Origin: Actinomycetales bacterium
GTDB lineage: Bacteria > Actinomycetota > Actinomycetes > Actinomycetales > Cellulomonadaceae
Length of the DNA: 8,707 nt
Direction of reading: 5' to 3'
Assembly (NCBI GenBank): GCA_012514545.1
Contig: JAAZAC010000192.1
Span: forward strand, 1-8,707
Shown: positions 1 to 6,087 of the stretch, piece by piece
Position numbering within the stretch: position 1 is the stretch's first letter
How the letters are laid out: each line of letters begins with the position of its first letter
Notes under the pieces: model-generated
What the model was told of the DNA's origin: nothing
Database searches by the model: none
Seen by the model: the letters and a program-made list of their open reading frames with translations, nothing else
Position numbers and translations under genes: made by a program

Positions 1-590
1 CCCGGCACCCGCTGGTCGGCTTCCTCACCGAGCACGGCCTGTCCGACGACGACCTCGCCGAGTTCCGGGAGCGCGCCGTCCGGCCCGACGTCGTCGGGGT
101 GAACTACTACCCGCGCCACTCGACGGAGATCCTCAGGGCGGGGGAGTCCCACGTCGGCGGGTTCGCCGACCCGCGGCCGACGCGCGACGACGGCACGGCC
201 GGGCTGGTGGAGCTGCTCCGCCAGGCGGCGGCCCGGTACGGCGCGCCGGTCGCCCTCACCGAGACGTGCGTCACCGGGACCGTCGCCGAGCGCGTCGCGT
301 GGATGGACGCGTCCTTCGCCGCGGTGGCGGACCTCCGTGCGGAGGGCCTCGACGTCGTCGCGTACACCTGGTGGCCCCTCTTCGACATGTACGAGTGGAC
401 GTGGCGCACCAGCGACGGCCCTCGTGCCGACCACCTGCTGACCATGGGCCTGTACGCCCTCGAGGAGCGGGCCGACGGCCTCGCCCGCGTACCGACCCCC
501 CTGGTCGGGAGGTTCCTGCACCACGCTCGACGCGCGCGCCGAGCTGCCCACCGCGATGTCGGCGCGGCGCCGGCGGAAGGACAGGCATGA
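1..590 (+). CDS. GH1-like family glycosidase, C-terminal part (5' end outside window)
   Basis: The reading frame is open from the window edge (first full codon at position 3) to the TGA at 588-590, giving 195 residues of a protein that begins upstream. It resembles the C-terminal half of clan GH-A family 1 glycosidases: a DVVGVNYYP segment (codons about 84-110), a LTET motif whose Glu (codon 261-263) sits where GH1 enzymes carry the catalytic nucleophile, and a VVAYTWWPLFDMYEW segment matching the late GH1 strand that ends in D-x-x-E-W. The acid/base Glu lies outside the window. The usual TENG nucleophile motif reads TETC here, so this belongs to a divergent actinobacterial branch and its substrate cannot be named. 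The stop overlaps the next start as ATGA (587-590), so the two genes are co-transcribed and probably translationally coupled; a role in beta-glycoside or arabinoside breakdown is inferred from that. Confidence 0.8.
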   Translation, partial: RHPLVGFLTEHGLSDDDLAEFRERAVRPDVVGVNYYPRHSTEILRAGESHVGGFADPRPTRDDGTAGLVELLRQAAARYGAPVALTETCVTGTVAERVAWMDASFAAVADLRAEGLDVVAYTWWPLFDMYEWTWRTSDGPRADHLLTMGLYALEERADGLARVPTPLVGRFLHHARRARRAAHRDVGAAPAEGQA

Positions 591-2107
591 ACACGGCCCA
601 TCTCGTCCTGGACCGTCACGCAGTGGTCGGTCCCGTCCATCGTCGGTTGTTCGGCGGCTTCGTCGAGCACCTCGGTCGGCACATCTACGACGGCATCTAC
701 GAGCCGACGCACCCGACGGCCGGCCCCGACGGCTTCCGCCGCGACGTGATCGCGCTCGTGCGCGAGCTCGGCGTCAGCACGATCCGCTACCCCGGCGGGA
801 ACTTCGTGTCGGGTTTTCGCTGGGAGGACGGCGTCGGCCCGCGGGAGCAGCGGCCGCGGCGCCTCGACCTCGCGTGGCACTCCACCGAGACGAACGAGGT
901 CGGGCTCCACGAGTTCGCCGGCTGGCTCGACGCCGTCGGCAGCGACCTCATGCTGGCCGTGAACCTGGGGACCCGGGGTGTCGAGGAGGCGCTCGAGCTC
1001 CTCGAGTACACCAACGTCCCCGGGGGCACCACGCTCTCCGAGCGCCGGCGCGCCAACGGCCGCGACGAGCCGTTCGGGGTGGAGATGTGGTGCCTCGGCA
1101 ACGAGATGGACGGCCCGTGGCAGCTGGGCCACCGCTCGGCGGACGCGTACGGGCAGGTCGCCGCGCAGGCGGCCAGGGCGATGCGGATGCTCGACCCCTC
1201 GATCCGCCTCGTGGTCTGCGGCTCGTCGGGGTCGCACATGCCGACCTTCGGCGAGTGGGAGCGGACCGTCCTGACCCACACGTACGACGTCGTCGACTAC
1301 ATCTCGTGCCACGCGTACTACGAGGAGCGGGACGGCGATGTCGCGAGCTTCCTGGCCTCCGGCGTCGACATGGACCACTTCATCGAGACGGTCGTCGCGA
1401 CCGCGGACCACGTCGGCGCGGTCCGCAGGTCCCGCAAGCGGATCGACATCTCGTTCGACGAGTGGAACGTGTGGTACCAGAGCCGGTTCGAGTCGTTCGA
1501 GCAGATCCGCGGCATCGACAACTGGCCGGTGGCCCCCCGGCTGCTGGAGGACGTGTACTCCGTCACGGACGCCGTCGTCGTCGGCGGCCTGCTGATCTCG
1601 CTCCTGCGCCACGCGGACCGGGTGACGAGTGCGTCCCTCGCCCAGCTGGTCAACGTCATCGCGCCGATCATGACCGAGCCCGGCGGGCCGGCCTGGCGCC
1701 AGACGACGTTCTTCCCGTTCGCGACGACCTCGCGCCTCGCGCGGGGGACGTCGCTGCGCGTCGTGGCGGACGCGCCGACGCGCGCGACCGCGAGGTACGG
1801 CGACGTGCCGGTGATCGACGCCGCCGCGACCTGGGACGAGGCGGCGGCCTCGGGCGCTGTCTTCCTCGTCAACCGCGACCCGGAGGCTGCGACGACCGTG
1901 ACCGTGGACCTCGGTCGCCTCGGTGACGGCGTGCGCGCGGGCGACTCGGTGCTGCTCCACGACGAGGACCGGCACGCGCGCAACACCCTCGCCGAGCCGG
2001 AGCGCGTGCGCCTGCGGCCGCTGGACGTCACCACGAGCGCGGGCGTCGCGACGCTCACGCTGCCACCCGTGTCGTGGGCGGCCGTCCCGGTGGCGGTCGT
2101 GGGGTAG
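587..2107 (+). CDS. abfA: Alpha-L-arabinofuranosidase, GH51
   Basis: This is a complete 506-residue enzyme, the usual length for bacterial intracellular GH51. It removes terminal alpha-L-arabinofuranosyl groups from arabino-oligosaccharides and arabinoxylan fragments by a retaining mechanism. Visible hallmarks are IRYPGGNF (residues 66-73), the acid/base Glu173 in CLGNEMDG, SCHAYYE with His242, and the nucleophile Glu292 in FDEWNVW. Their spacing is close to that of characterised GH51 enzymes. A TIM barrel fills roughly residues 20-370 and a beta-sandwich the remaining C-terminal part. No signal peptide is present, so it should act in the cytoplasm on imported oligosaccharides. The ATG at 587 is chosen because it gives the family N-terminus (LVLDRH...GGFVEHLGR) and overlaps the upstream stop; the open frame further upstream (from 266) is non-homologous shadow. 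The gene symbol follows common usage for this family. Confidence 0.95.
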   Translation: MNTAHLVLDRHAVVGPVHRRLFGGFVEHLGRHIYDGIYEPTHPTAGPDGFRRDVIALVRELGVSTIRYPGGNFVSGFRWEDGVGPREQRPRRLDLAWHSTETNEVGLHEFAGWLDAVGSDLMLAVNLGTRGVEEALELLEYTNVPGGTTLSERRRANGRDEPFGVEMWCLGNEMDGPWQLGHRSADAYGQVAAQAARAMRMLDPSIRLVVCGSSGSHMPTFGEWERTVLTHTYDVVDYISCHAYYEERDGDVASFLASGVDMDHFIETVVATADHVGAVRRSRKRIDISFDEWNVWYQSRFESFEQIRGIDNWPVAPRLLEDVYSVTDAVVVGGLLISLLRHADRVTSASLAQLVNVIAPIMTEPGGPAWRQTTFFPFATTSRLARGTSLRVVADAPTRATARYGDVPVIDAAATWDEAAASGAVFLVNRDPEAATTVTVDLGRLGDGVRAGDSVLLHDEDRHARNTLAEPERVRLRPLDVTTSAGVATLTLPPVSWAAVPVAVVG

Positions 2108-2126
2108 GGGGGAGGCCGGACTGTTC

Positions 2127-2154
2127 GGCACGACGCCTGATCGGGCACGACGCC
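2127..2154 (+). repeat. Short direct repeat, two copies of GGCACGACGCC
   Basis: Two exact copies of the 11-mer GGCACGACGCC lie at 2127-2137 and 2144-2154, a period of 17 bp, just after the arabinofuranosidase stop codon. The second copy also forms part of the adjacent terminator-like hairpin. The repeat may be a replication-slippage product or a direct-repeat protein site; nothing in the sequence decides between these. Confidence 0.5.
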
Positions 2155-2162
2155 CTGCCCGA
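2141..2162 (+). terminator. Terminator-like hairpin after the GH51 gene
   Basis: TCGGGCA (2141-2147) pairs perfectly with TGCCCGA (2156-2162) across an 8-nt loop, 33 nt beyond the GH51 stop codon. There is no T-run after it, which is common for actinobacterial terminators. It probably ends the glycosidase operon. Confidence is limited because 7-bp GC-rich stems also occur by chance. Confidence 0.45.
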
Positions 2163-2190
2163 CTTCGGTGAGCCTGCACGCCGGTCGTCG

Positions 2191-2275
2191 TAGTCTGGCG
2201 CCAGTAGACGACGAGCCGGGCGACCGGACACCGCGCCGCGGCGACCCGCGGCTGCGCAGAGAACCGAGGGACGAG
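2191..2275 (+). promoter_or_regulatory. Possible promoter, leader and ribosome site of a lost regulator gene
   Basis: TAGTCT at 2191-2196 fits the actinobacterial TAnnnT -10 pattern, and GAGGGA at 2266-2271 is a plausible ribosome site four bases before the TTG at 2276. No convincing -35 hexamer is seen. The stretch 2108-2275 contains no gene; apart from the repeat and hairpin listed separately, this is all I can read in it. The assignment depends on the lacI-type start immediately downstream. Confidence 0.3.
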
Positions 2276-2312
2276 TTGGCGACTGGCGCAAGACGGCCCT
2301 CCTTGCGAGAAC
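2276..2312 (+). pseudogene. 5' remnant of a probable LacI-family regulator
   Basis: From the TTG at 2276 the sequence reads MATGARRPSLRE, which looks like the N-terminus of LacI-family repressors, where a short basic leader with a PSLREVA- or PTLxDVA-type motif introduces the helix-turn-helix. Homology ends after about 12 codons. Instead of the expected valine-alanine and DNA-binding helix, the DNA continues with GH31 sequence in another frame, and the regulator frame runs out at 2425. A ribosome-binding site (GAGGGA) precedes the TTG. I interpret it as the surviving head of a regulator whose remainder was deleted. So short a match is suggestive rather than proof; a chance resemblance or an unrelated short leader peptide remain possible. 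Confidence 0.45.
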
Positions 2313-3077
2313 GCCCGCCTCTTCGCGGAGGGGATGGCCTCGCTCGGGCGCGAGCCCACGGTGCTGCTCTGCCGCTCGGCGTGGGCGGGCTCGCAGCGCT
2401 ACGGGGCGGCCGTCTGGTCCGGTGACGTCCAGGCGACGTGGGAGTCGTTCAACGCCCAGGTCCGCGCCGGTCTGAGCGTCTCGCTCTCGGGGATGCCCTG
2501 GTGGACCACGGACATCGGCGGCTTCCACGGCGGCGACCCCGACGACCCGGCGTACCGCGAGCTGCTCGTGCGGTGGTTCCAGTTCGGCGCCTTCTGCCCG
2601 CTGTTCCGCCTCCACGGCGACCGGGACCCGCGGATGCCTACCGGGCCGACGATGACGGGCGGCCCCAACGAGGTGTGGTCGTACGGCGACGAGGCCTACG
2701 CCGTCCTCGTCCGGTACCTGCGCCTGCGGGAGCGCCTGCGGCCGTACCTGCAGGAGCAGATGTCCGCGGCCTCGAAGACGGGTGTGCCGCCGGTCCGGTC
2801 CCTGTTCGTCGACTTCCCCGACGACGCGCGGACGTGGGACGTCGACGACGCGTTCCTGTTCGGCCCCGACGTGCTCGTCGCCCCGGTCCTCGCGCCGGGT
2901 CGGGTGGAGCGCAGCGTCTACCTCCCCGCGGGGGCGCGCTGGGTGCACACCGAGACGGGGGAGGCCTACGACGGCGGCTCCGAACCGACCGTCCCGGCGC
3001 CGCTCGCGAGCATCCCCGTGTTCGTCCGCGAGGGCGCGCCCGTGGCGGAGGCGTTCCGCGAGGACGGACGGGGCTGA
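2313..3077 (+). pseudogene. GH31 alpha-glycosidase (alpha-xylosidase-like), truncated C-terminal remnant
   Basis: Recognisable homology begins at about 2313 (ARLFAEGM) and runs to the TGA at 3075-3077, about 254 codons, whereas GH31 enzymes usually have 650-800 residues. The surviving part contains LLCRSAWAGSQRYGAAVWSGD, whose last Asp (codon 2424-2426) aligns with the GH31 acid/base Asp, then the LSLSG...TDIGGFHGG barrel segment, the WFQFGAFCPLFRLHG motif, and the C-terminal beta domain (FLFGPDVLVAPVL, SIPVFVREGAP). The N-terminal domain and the barrel strand carrying the nucleophile Asp (KxDxGE-type motif) are absent, and only about 205 bp separate this fragment from the GH51 stop, so the rest has been lost. 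The first in-frame ATG (2334) abuts a purine run but has no properly spaced ribosome site. The frame is undamaged after the junction, suggesting a recent deletion. No hydrolase activity is expected. Confidence 0.85.
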
Positions 3078-3142
3078 GGCCACCGCACGGCCCGGTTGCG
3101 CGCACCTCGCCCGCGCGCGACCGGGCCGGCGCGGGACCGGGG

Positions 3143-3154
3143 CGATGATCATCG
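3143..3154. repeat. Perfect 12-bp palindrome CGATGATCATCG
   Basis: The palindrome lies in the 169-bp gap between the GH31 remnant and the YbjN-like gene, about 50 bp upstream of the candidate -10 box. It is relatively AT-rich for this window and could be an operator. No regulator in the window can be tied to it. Confidence 0.35.
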
Positions 3155-3191
3155 GTGCGCCGAACGCCCCACCCGCGGCCCGCGCCCGGAG

Positions 3192-3219
3192 TACCGTGCC
3201 CTCCGATCCCACCGGAGGG
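3192..3219 (+). promoter_or_regulatory. Candidate -10 box and inverted repeat upstream of the YbjN-like gene
   Basis: TACCGT at 3192-3197 fits the TAnnnT -10 pattern. It is followed at once by CCCTCCG (3199-3205) and CGGAGGG (3213-3219), a perfect 7-bp inverted repeat with a 7-nt loop that would span the expected transcription start. It may act as an operator or as a hairpin at the 5' end of the message. No clear -35 element is visible. Confidence 0.35.
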
Positions 3220-3246
3220 ATCCCCTCGAGGAAGGCGGGCAGCCCC

Positions 3247-3681
3247 ATGACGGTCGCCGACGTCAAGGCCCGGGTGCAGGACATCCTGTCGAGGAACTTC
3301 GAGGTCGGCCTGTGGGGCGACCGCGGCTTCTTCGTGGACCAGGGCTCGACGCGCTGCTTCATCTCCGTCTCGGGCCGCGGCCCCGAGGACCCGCGCGTCA
3401 TCGTCCACGTCACCTCGCCCATCGCGTTCGAGACGCCGGGCTCGCCCGCGCTGTTCGAGCACGTCGCCCTCAACACGGACTCGTGGCTGTTCGGGCACCT
3501 CTCGCTCGAGCCGGACGACGACGTGCCCGGCACCTACGGCGTGCTGTTCGTGCACCGGCTGCTCGGCAACACCCTCGACGAGGACGAGCTGACCGGCGTC
3601 GTCGCGGCCGTCGCCGTGACGGCCGACGACATCGACGACGACTTCGTGGCCAGGTTCGGGGGCCGGCGCTTCCGCGAGTGA
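3247..3681 (+). CDS. YbjN-like (type III chaperone-fold) small protein
   Basis: This is a soluble 144-residue protein with no signal peptide or membrane segment. Its pattern fits the YbjN / T3SS-chaperone-like family common in actinobacteria: an N-terminal helix (residues 1-16), alternating strands in GFFVDQGSTRCFISVSG and VIVHVTSPIAFE, a helix (SPALFEHVALNTDS), further strands (LFGHLSLEP, YGVLFVHRLLGN), and a C-terminal helix ending in an acidic run (TADDIDDDF). Members are thought to bind peptides or assist other proteins, but no reaction is established and none is assigned here. The ATG at 3247 is preceded by GAGGAAGG about 11 bases upstream; the open frame back to 2782 is only antiparallel shadow over the GH31 remnant. 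It stands alone, with its own candidate promoter and a strong hairpin after it. Confidence 0.8.
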   Translation: MTVADVKARVQDILSRNFEVGLWGDRGFFVDQGSTRCFISVSGRGPEDPRVIVHVTSPIAFETPGSPALFEHVALNTDSWLFGHLSLEPDDDVPGTYGVLFVHRLLGNTLDEDELTGVVAAVAVTADDIDDDFVARFGGRRFRE

Positions 3682-3693
3682 GGCCGCCGATGC

Positions 3694-3725
3694 CGAGGGC
3701 CCGGACAGCGTCGTCCGGGCCCTCG
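3694..3725. terminator. Strong bidirectional terminator-like hairpin between convergent genes
   Basis: CGAGGGCCCGGAC (3694-3706) pairs perfectly over 13 bp with GTCCGGGCCCTCG (3713-3725) across a 6-nt loop. It lies 12 nt after the YbjN-like stop and 35 nt beyond the stop of the convergent M15 gene, and can fold on either strand. A T-run is missing, as is frequent in this phylum. It is by far the strongest hairpin in the window. Confidence 0.8.
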
Positions 3726-3760
3726 TCGTGTGCGCCCGACGGCGCCGGGACCGCCCGCGC

Positions 3761-4498
3761 TCAGCCCACGAGGCGCGCGGCGACGTCGGCGACCTGCTCG
3801 GGCGTGCCGACGACCTCGAAGTGCATCTCGTCCGGCCGGTCGAAGTCGCCGCCCCAGACGACGACCGGGGCGAGGTCGTCGAGCAGCGCGCGGATCCGCG
3901 CGACCTGCTCGTCGGTGAACGTGCCGGCCTCCCCGAGGGGGTGCGCCGGGGCGTTGAGGTCGATCGCCGTGCCGGAGGCGTGGTTCGACAGCACGTCCTC
4001 CTCCCCGCGCACGGGCCGGTAGCTCCAGCCCCACGAGCTCGCGACGTCGATCGGCTCGACCTCCGCGTGGAACCGCTCGGCGACGTGCGCCAGGACGGTG
4101 GCCACGTCGCCGTCGCGGACCTTGCCCGTGACCCACGGGAAGGGCACGAGCCGGGGGTCGTGCCGGTCCGCGACGGCCTCCCACCCGTTCTGCGAGGCGC
4201 CCTCCGGGACCGTGGGGTCCTCGTCCCGGCCGCCGCCGCGCAGCGGCCCCCACGCGAGCACGACGACGACGGCCAGCAGCGCCAGCGCGAGCGGGTACGC
4301 ACGGCGGCGGCGCCGGGTGCGGGCCGCCAGGCTCGTCGGCCGGCGGACGGTGGTGGGGCCGCCCGCGCCCGCGGGACGCGGGACGGGCTGCTGCGGCCGG
4401 TAGGTGGGCGGCGTCCGCCCGGCCTGCGCCGCCCGCCCGGCGGGTGCCGGACGGTGGGCGGTACCGGCGGCGGGGGCCGACCTCGACGCGGGTGCCAT
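3761..4498 (-). CDS. Membrane-anchored M15 family D-alanyl-D-alanine carboxypeptidase
   Basis: This 245-residue protein is predicted to trim D-Ala-containing peptidoglycan peptides outside the membrane. Residues 1-60 are a disordered Ala/Pro/Arg-rich cytoplasmic tail, followed by a basic patch (RTRRRRR, 60-66) and one membrane helix (about 68-86), which predicts an N-in, C-out signal anchor. The catalytic domain occupies about 105-245. It carries the full M15 (VanY-type) set: SNHASGTAID with zinc ligands His173 and Asp180, and DEMHFEV with catalytic Glu224 and third zinc ligand His226. The ATG at 4498 has no ribosome site but sits 7 nt after a TACCGT box, which argues for a leaderless message. 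arcA ends 119 bp upstream on the same strand. Activity as an L,D- or D,D-peptidase cannot be told apart from sequence alone. Confidence 0.92.
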   Translation of the reverse strand: MAPASRSAPAAGTAHRPAPAGRAAQAGRTPPTYRPQQPVPRPAGAGGPTTVRRPTSLAARTRRRRRAYPLALALLAVVVVLAWGPLRGGGRDEDPTVPEGASQNGWEAVADRHDPRLVPFPWVTGKVRDGDVATVLAHVAERFHAEVEPIDVASSWGWSYRPVRGEEDVLSNHASGTAIDLNAPAHPLGEAGTFTDEQVARIRALLDDLAPVVVWGGDFDRPDEMHFEVVGTPEQVADVAARLVG

Positions 4499-4511
4499 GC
4501 GCCCGACGGTA
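4499..4511 (-). promoter_or_regulatory. Leaderless-type promoter of the M15 gene
   Basis: Reading on the minus strand, TACCGT (4511-4506) is followed by 7 nt and then directly by the ATG at 4498, so transcription should start at or within a base of the A of ATG. No Shine-Dalgarno sequence lies in the gap, consistent with a leaderless transcript. A -35 hexamer is not recognisable. Confidence 0.6.
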
Positions 4512-4578
4512 GGGGCGCCGCCGCGCGATCTCGTCCCACCGCGGCACGACTCGCGGGAGCGGCCCGGCCATCCCGCGA

Positions 4579-4613
4579 TGGAGGCCGCCCCGGCCGAAGG
4601 GTGGAGGCCGCCC
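4579..4613. repeat. Pair of 12-bp direct repeats TGGAGGCCGCCC
   Basis: Exact copies lie at 4579-4590 and 4602-4613, a 23-bp period, in the short gap between the arcA stop and the M15 promoter. No terminator-grade hairpin is evident here, so arcA transcription may run on into the M15 gene. The function of the repeat is unknown. Confidence 0.4.
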
Positions 4614-4617
4614 GTCG

Positions 4618-5898
4618 TCAGTAGTCGACGGCGTCCCGGACGATCGGGCAGGTCATGCAGTGCGCGCCGCCGCGGCCGCGGCCCAGCTCGGCGCCCGCGA
4701 TCTCGATCACCTCGATGCCGGCCTCGCGCAGCCGCGCGTTCGTCGTCGTGTTCCGGTCGTAGGTGAACACCACGCCGGGCTCGAGCGCGAACGCGTTGTT
4801 GCCGGACTCCCACTGCTGGCGCTCGGACTCGAACACGTCGCCGCCGGTCTCCACCACCCGGAGCGCGGGCAGGCCCAGTGCGCGGGCCACGACGTCGGTG
4901 AACGGCGTGCCGCCCTCGTCGGTGACGTGGATGCCCGCGGGTCCGTCGTCGGGCCGGATGGTGAACGCGTGGATCCGCTCCAGCATCGCCGGGTGGACGC
5001 ACACGACGTCCCGGTCGACGAACGTGAACACCGTGTCCAGGTGCATGGCGGCGCGCAGCCGGGGCATCCCCGCCACGACGACCTGGTCGGCCGCCCCGCC
5101 CTCGAACAGGGCCCGGCTGACCTGCGTGATCGCCTGGTGCGACGTGCGCTCGCTCATGCCCATGAGCACGACGCGGTTGCCCACCGGCATGACGTCGCCG
5201 CCCTCGAAGGTGGCCCGCCCGTGGTCGACCTCGGGGTCGCCCCACCAGACGGTGGCCCCGACGAAGTCCGGGTGGAACTCGTACACGGCCTTCATGAGCA
5301 GGGTCTCGTCGTGCCGCGCCGGCCAGTACAGGGGGTTGAGCGTCACGCCGCCGTAGAGCCAGCACGTGGTGTCGCGGGTGAACAGGGTGTTCGGCAGCGG
5401 CGGGATGAGGAACTCGTGGCTCGCCGGGTCCTGGTCGGCCAGGGCGCGGTGCCCGCCGCCGACGCCGTCCGGCAGGTCGGCCGTCGCGAGGCCGCCGATG
5501 AGGTGCTCGGCGAGGCGCCGGTCGTCGAGGCCCTCGAGGAACTGGCGGGTGGGCTCGACGAGGCCGAGGCCGACGTCGCCGGGCACGAGCTTGCGGTCGA
5601 GGATCCAGTCGCGGGCGCCCGGGACCGCCAGGGTCTGCGCGAGCACGTCGTGCAGCTCGACGACGTCGACCCCGGCCTCGCGCATCGTCGCGACGAACTG
5701 CTCGTGGTCGCGGCGGGCGGCGTCGACCCACATGACGTCGTCGAAGAGCAGGTCGGCCGCGTTCGACGGGGTGAGCCGCAGGTGGGCCAGGCCGGGGGAG
5801 CAGACGAGCACCTCGTGCAGGCGGCCGACCTCCGAGTGGACGCCGTACGAGGCGGCCGGGCGCGTGGGCTGCGCGGCGGTGTCGGGGGCGACGGTCAT
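4618..5898 (-). CDS. arcA: Arginine deiminase
   Basis: This complete 426-residue cytoplasmic enzyme hydrolyses L-arginine to L-citrulline and ammonia, the first step of the arginine deiminase pathway. The guanidine-modifying-enzyme motifs are all present: FTRD with Asp176, FEGGD with Glu232 and Asp235, the catalytic His286 and Asp288 in AMHLDTVFTFVD, GNNAF near 366-370, and the nucleophile Cys414 in GRGRGGAHCMTCP. The N-terminal GVHSEVGRLHEVLVCSPG is typical of the family. The ATG at 5898 has a good ribosome site (GGAAGGAAG, 5915-5907) and overlaps the stop of a possible small upstream ORF as ATGA. The usual partners (ornithine carbamoyltransferase, carbamate kinase, arginine/ornithine antiporter) are not next to it: downstream is the M15 peptidase and upstream is a divergent transporter. 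The pathway may therefore be completed elsewhere, or the enzyme may serve acid protection or arginine nitrogen use. Confidence 0.97.
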   Translation of the reverse strand: MTVAPDTAAQPTRPAASYGVHSEVGRLHEVLVCSPGLAHLRLTPSNAADLLFDDVMWVDAARRDHEQFVATMREAGVDVVELHDVLAQTLAVPGARDWILDRKLVPGDVGLGLVEPTRQFLEGLDDRRLAEHLIGGLATADLPDGVGGGHRALADQDPASHEFLIPPLPNTLFTRDTTCWLYGGVTLNPLYWPARHDETLLMKAVYEFHPDFVGATVWWGDPEVDHGRATFEGGDVMPVGNRVVLMGMSERTSHQAITQVSRALFEGGAADQVVVAGMPRLRAAMHLDTVFTFVDRDVVCVHPAMLERIHAFTIRPDDGPAGIHVTDEGGTPFTDVVARALGLPALRVVETGGDVFESERQQWESGNNAFALEPGVVFTYDRNTTTNARLREAGIEVIEIAGAELGRGRGGAHCMTCPIVRDAVDY

Positions 5899-5996
5899 CG
5901 GGGCGTCTTCCTTCCTGTGGCGGCCGGCAGGGCCGCGCCGACGGCGGCCATCGCCACGACGGCGACGACGGCCACCGTCAGGACCTCAGTGAACAC
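5895..5996 (-). CDS. Possible 33-residue single-helix membrane peptide upstream of arcA
   Basis: From the GTG at 5996 a short frame encodes a peptide with one hydrophobic helix, VLTVAVVAVVAMAAVGAAL, and a basic tail ending GRKTPR. Its TGA (5897-5895) overlaps the arcA ATG as ATGA, the classic geometry of translational coupling, and its last codons contain the arcA ribosome site. Third codon positions are almost all G or C up to that site. Against it, the purine run GGGGAAGG lies only 2 nt before the GTG, GC-rich DNA readily produces Ala/Val-rich frames, and I recognise no family. If real, it could anchor or regulate arcA translation, or be an independent small membrane protein. The frame stays open further upstream to 6176, but that part is Arg-rich shadow of the opposite gene. 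Confidence 0.4.
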   Translation of the reverse strand: MFTEVLTVAVVAVVAMAAVGAALPAATGRKTPR

Positions 5997-6074
5997 GACC
6001 TTCCCCGCTCGCGTCGGGTCCGCGCGGCGCGCCGGGGTACGTCGCGGACTGGCGGCCGACCGCGGGGCCGCCGC

Positions 6075-6087
6075 TAGGGTGGCGCCC
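6075..6087 (+). promoter_or_regulatory. Leaderless-type promoter of the TDT transporter gene
   Basis: TAGGGT (6075-6080) fits the TAnnnT -10 pattern and is followed by exactly 7 nt before the GTG at 6088, the same geometry as at the M15 gene. No ribosome-binding site is present before the GTG. The 189-bp interval 5899-6087 separates divergent genes; besides this box and the small ORF listed, I see no recognisable arcA promoter in it. Confidence 0.55.

Noticed and set aside
107..2359. Long minus-strand open frame of 750 codons opposite the glycosidase genes
   Set aside because: Its translation is Arg/His/Ala/Val-rich with no recognisable domain, while the plus strand carries two clear enzymes. 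Long antisense frames are expected at this GC content.
2168..2425. Open frame from a GTG at 2168 across the regulator start
   Set aside because: Only the segment from 2276 to about 2311 resembles anything (LacI N-terminus). The rest is leader DNA and out-of-frame GH31 sequence.
2638..4539. Minus-strand 633-codon frame overlapping the M15 gene and the YbjN-like gene
   Set aside because: Low-complexity Arg/Pro/Ser-rich translation. The real genes in the same region have conserved motifs in other frames.
4568..4581. CCATC...GATGG small hairpin between arcA and the M15 gene
   Set aside because: A 5-bp stem is too short to support a terminator call.
4660..6087. Upstream extension of the transporter frame across arcA, open from 4660
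   Set aside because: This part is antisense to arcA and Val/Arg/Gly-rich. The TDT homology and the -10 box both point to a start at 6088.
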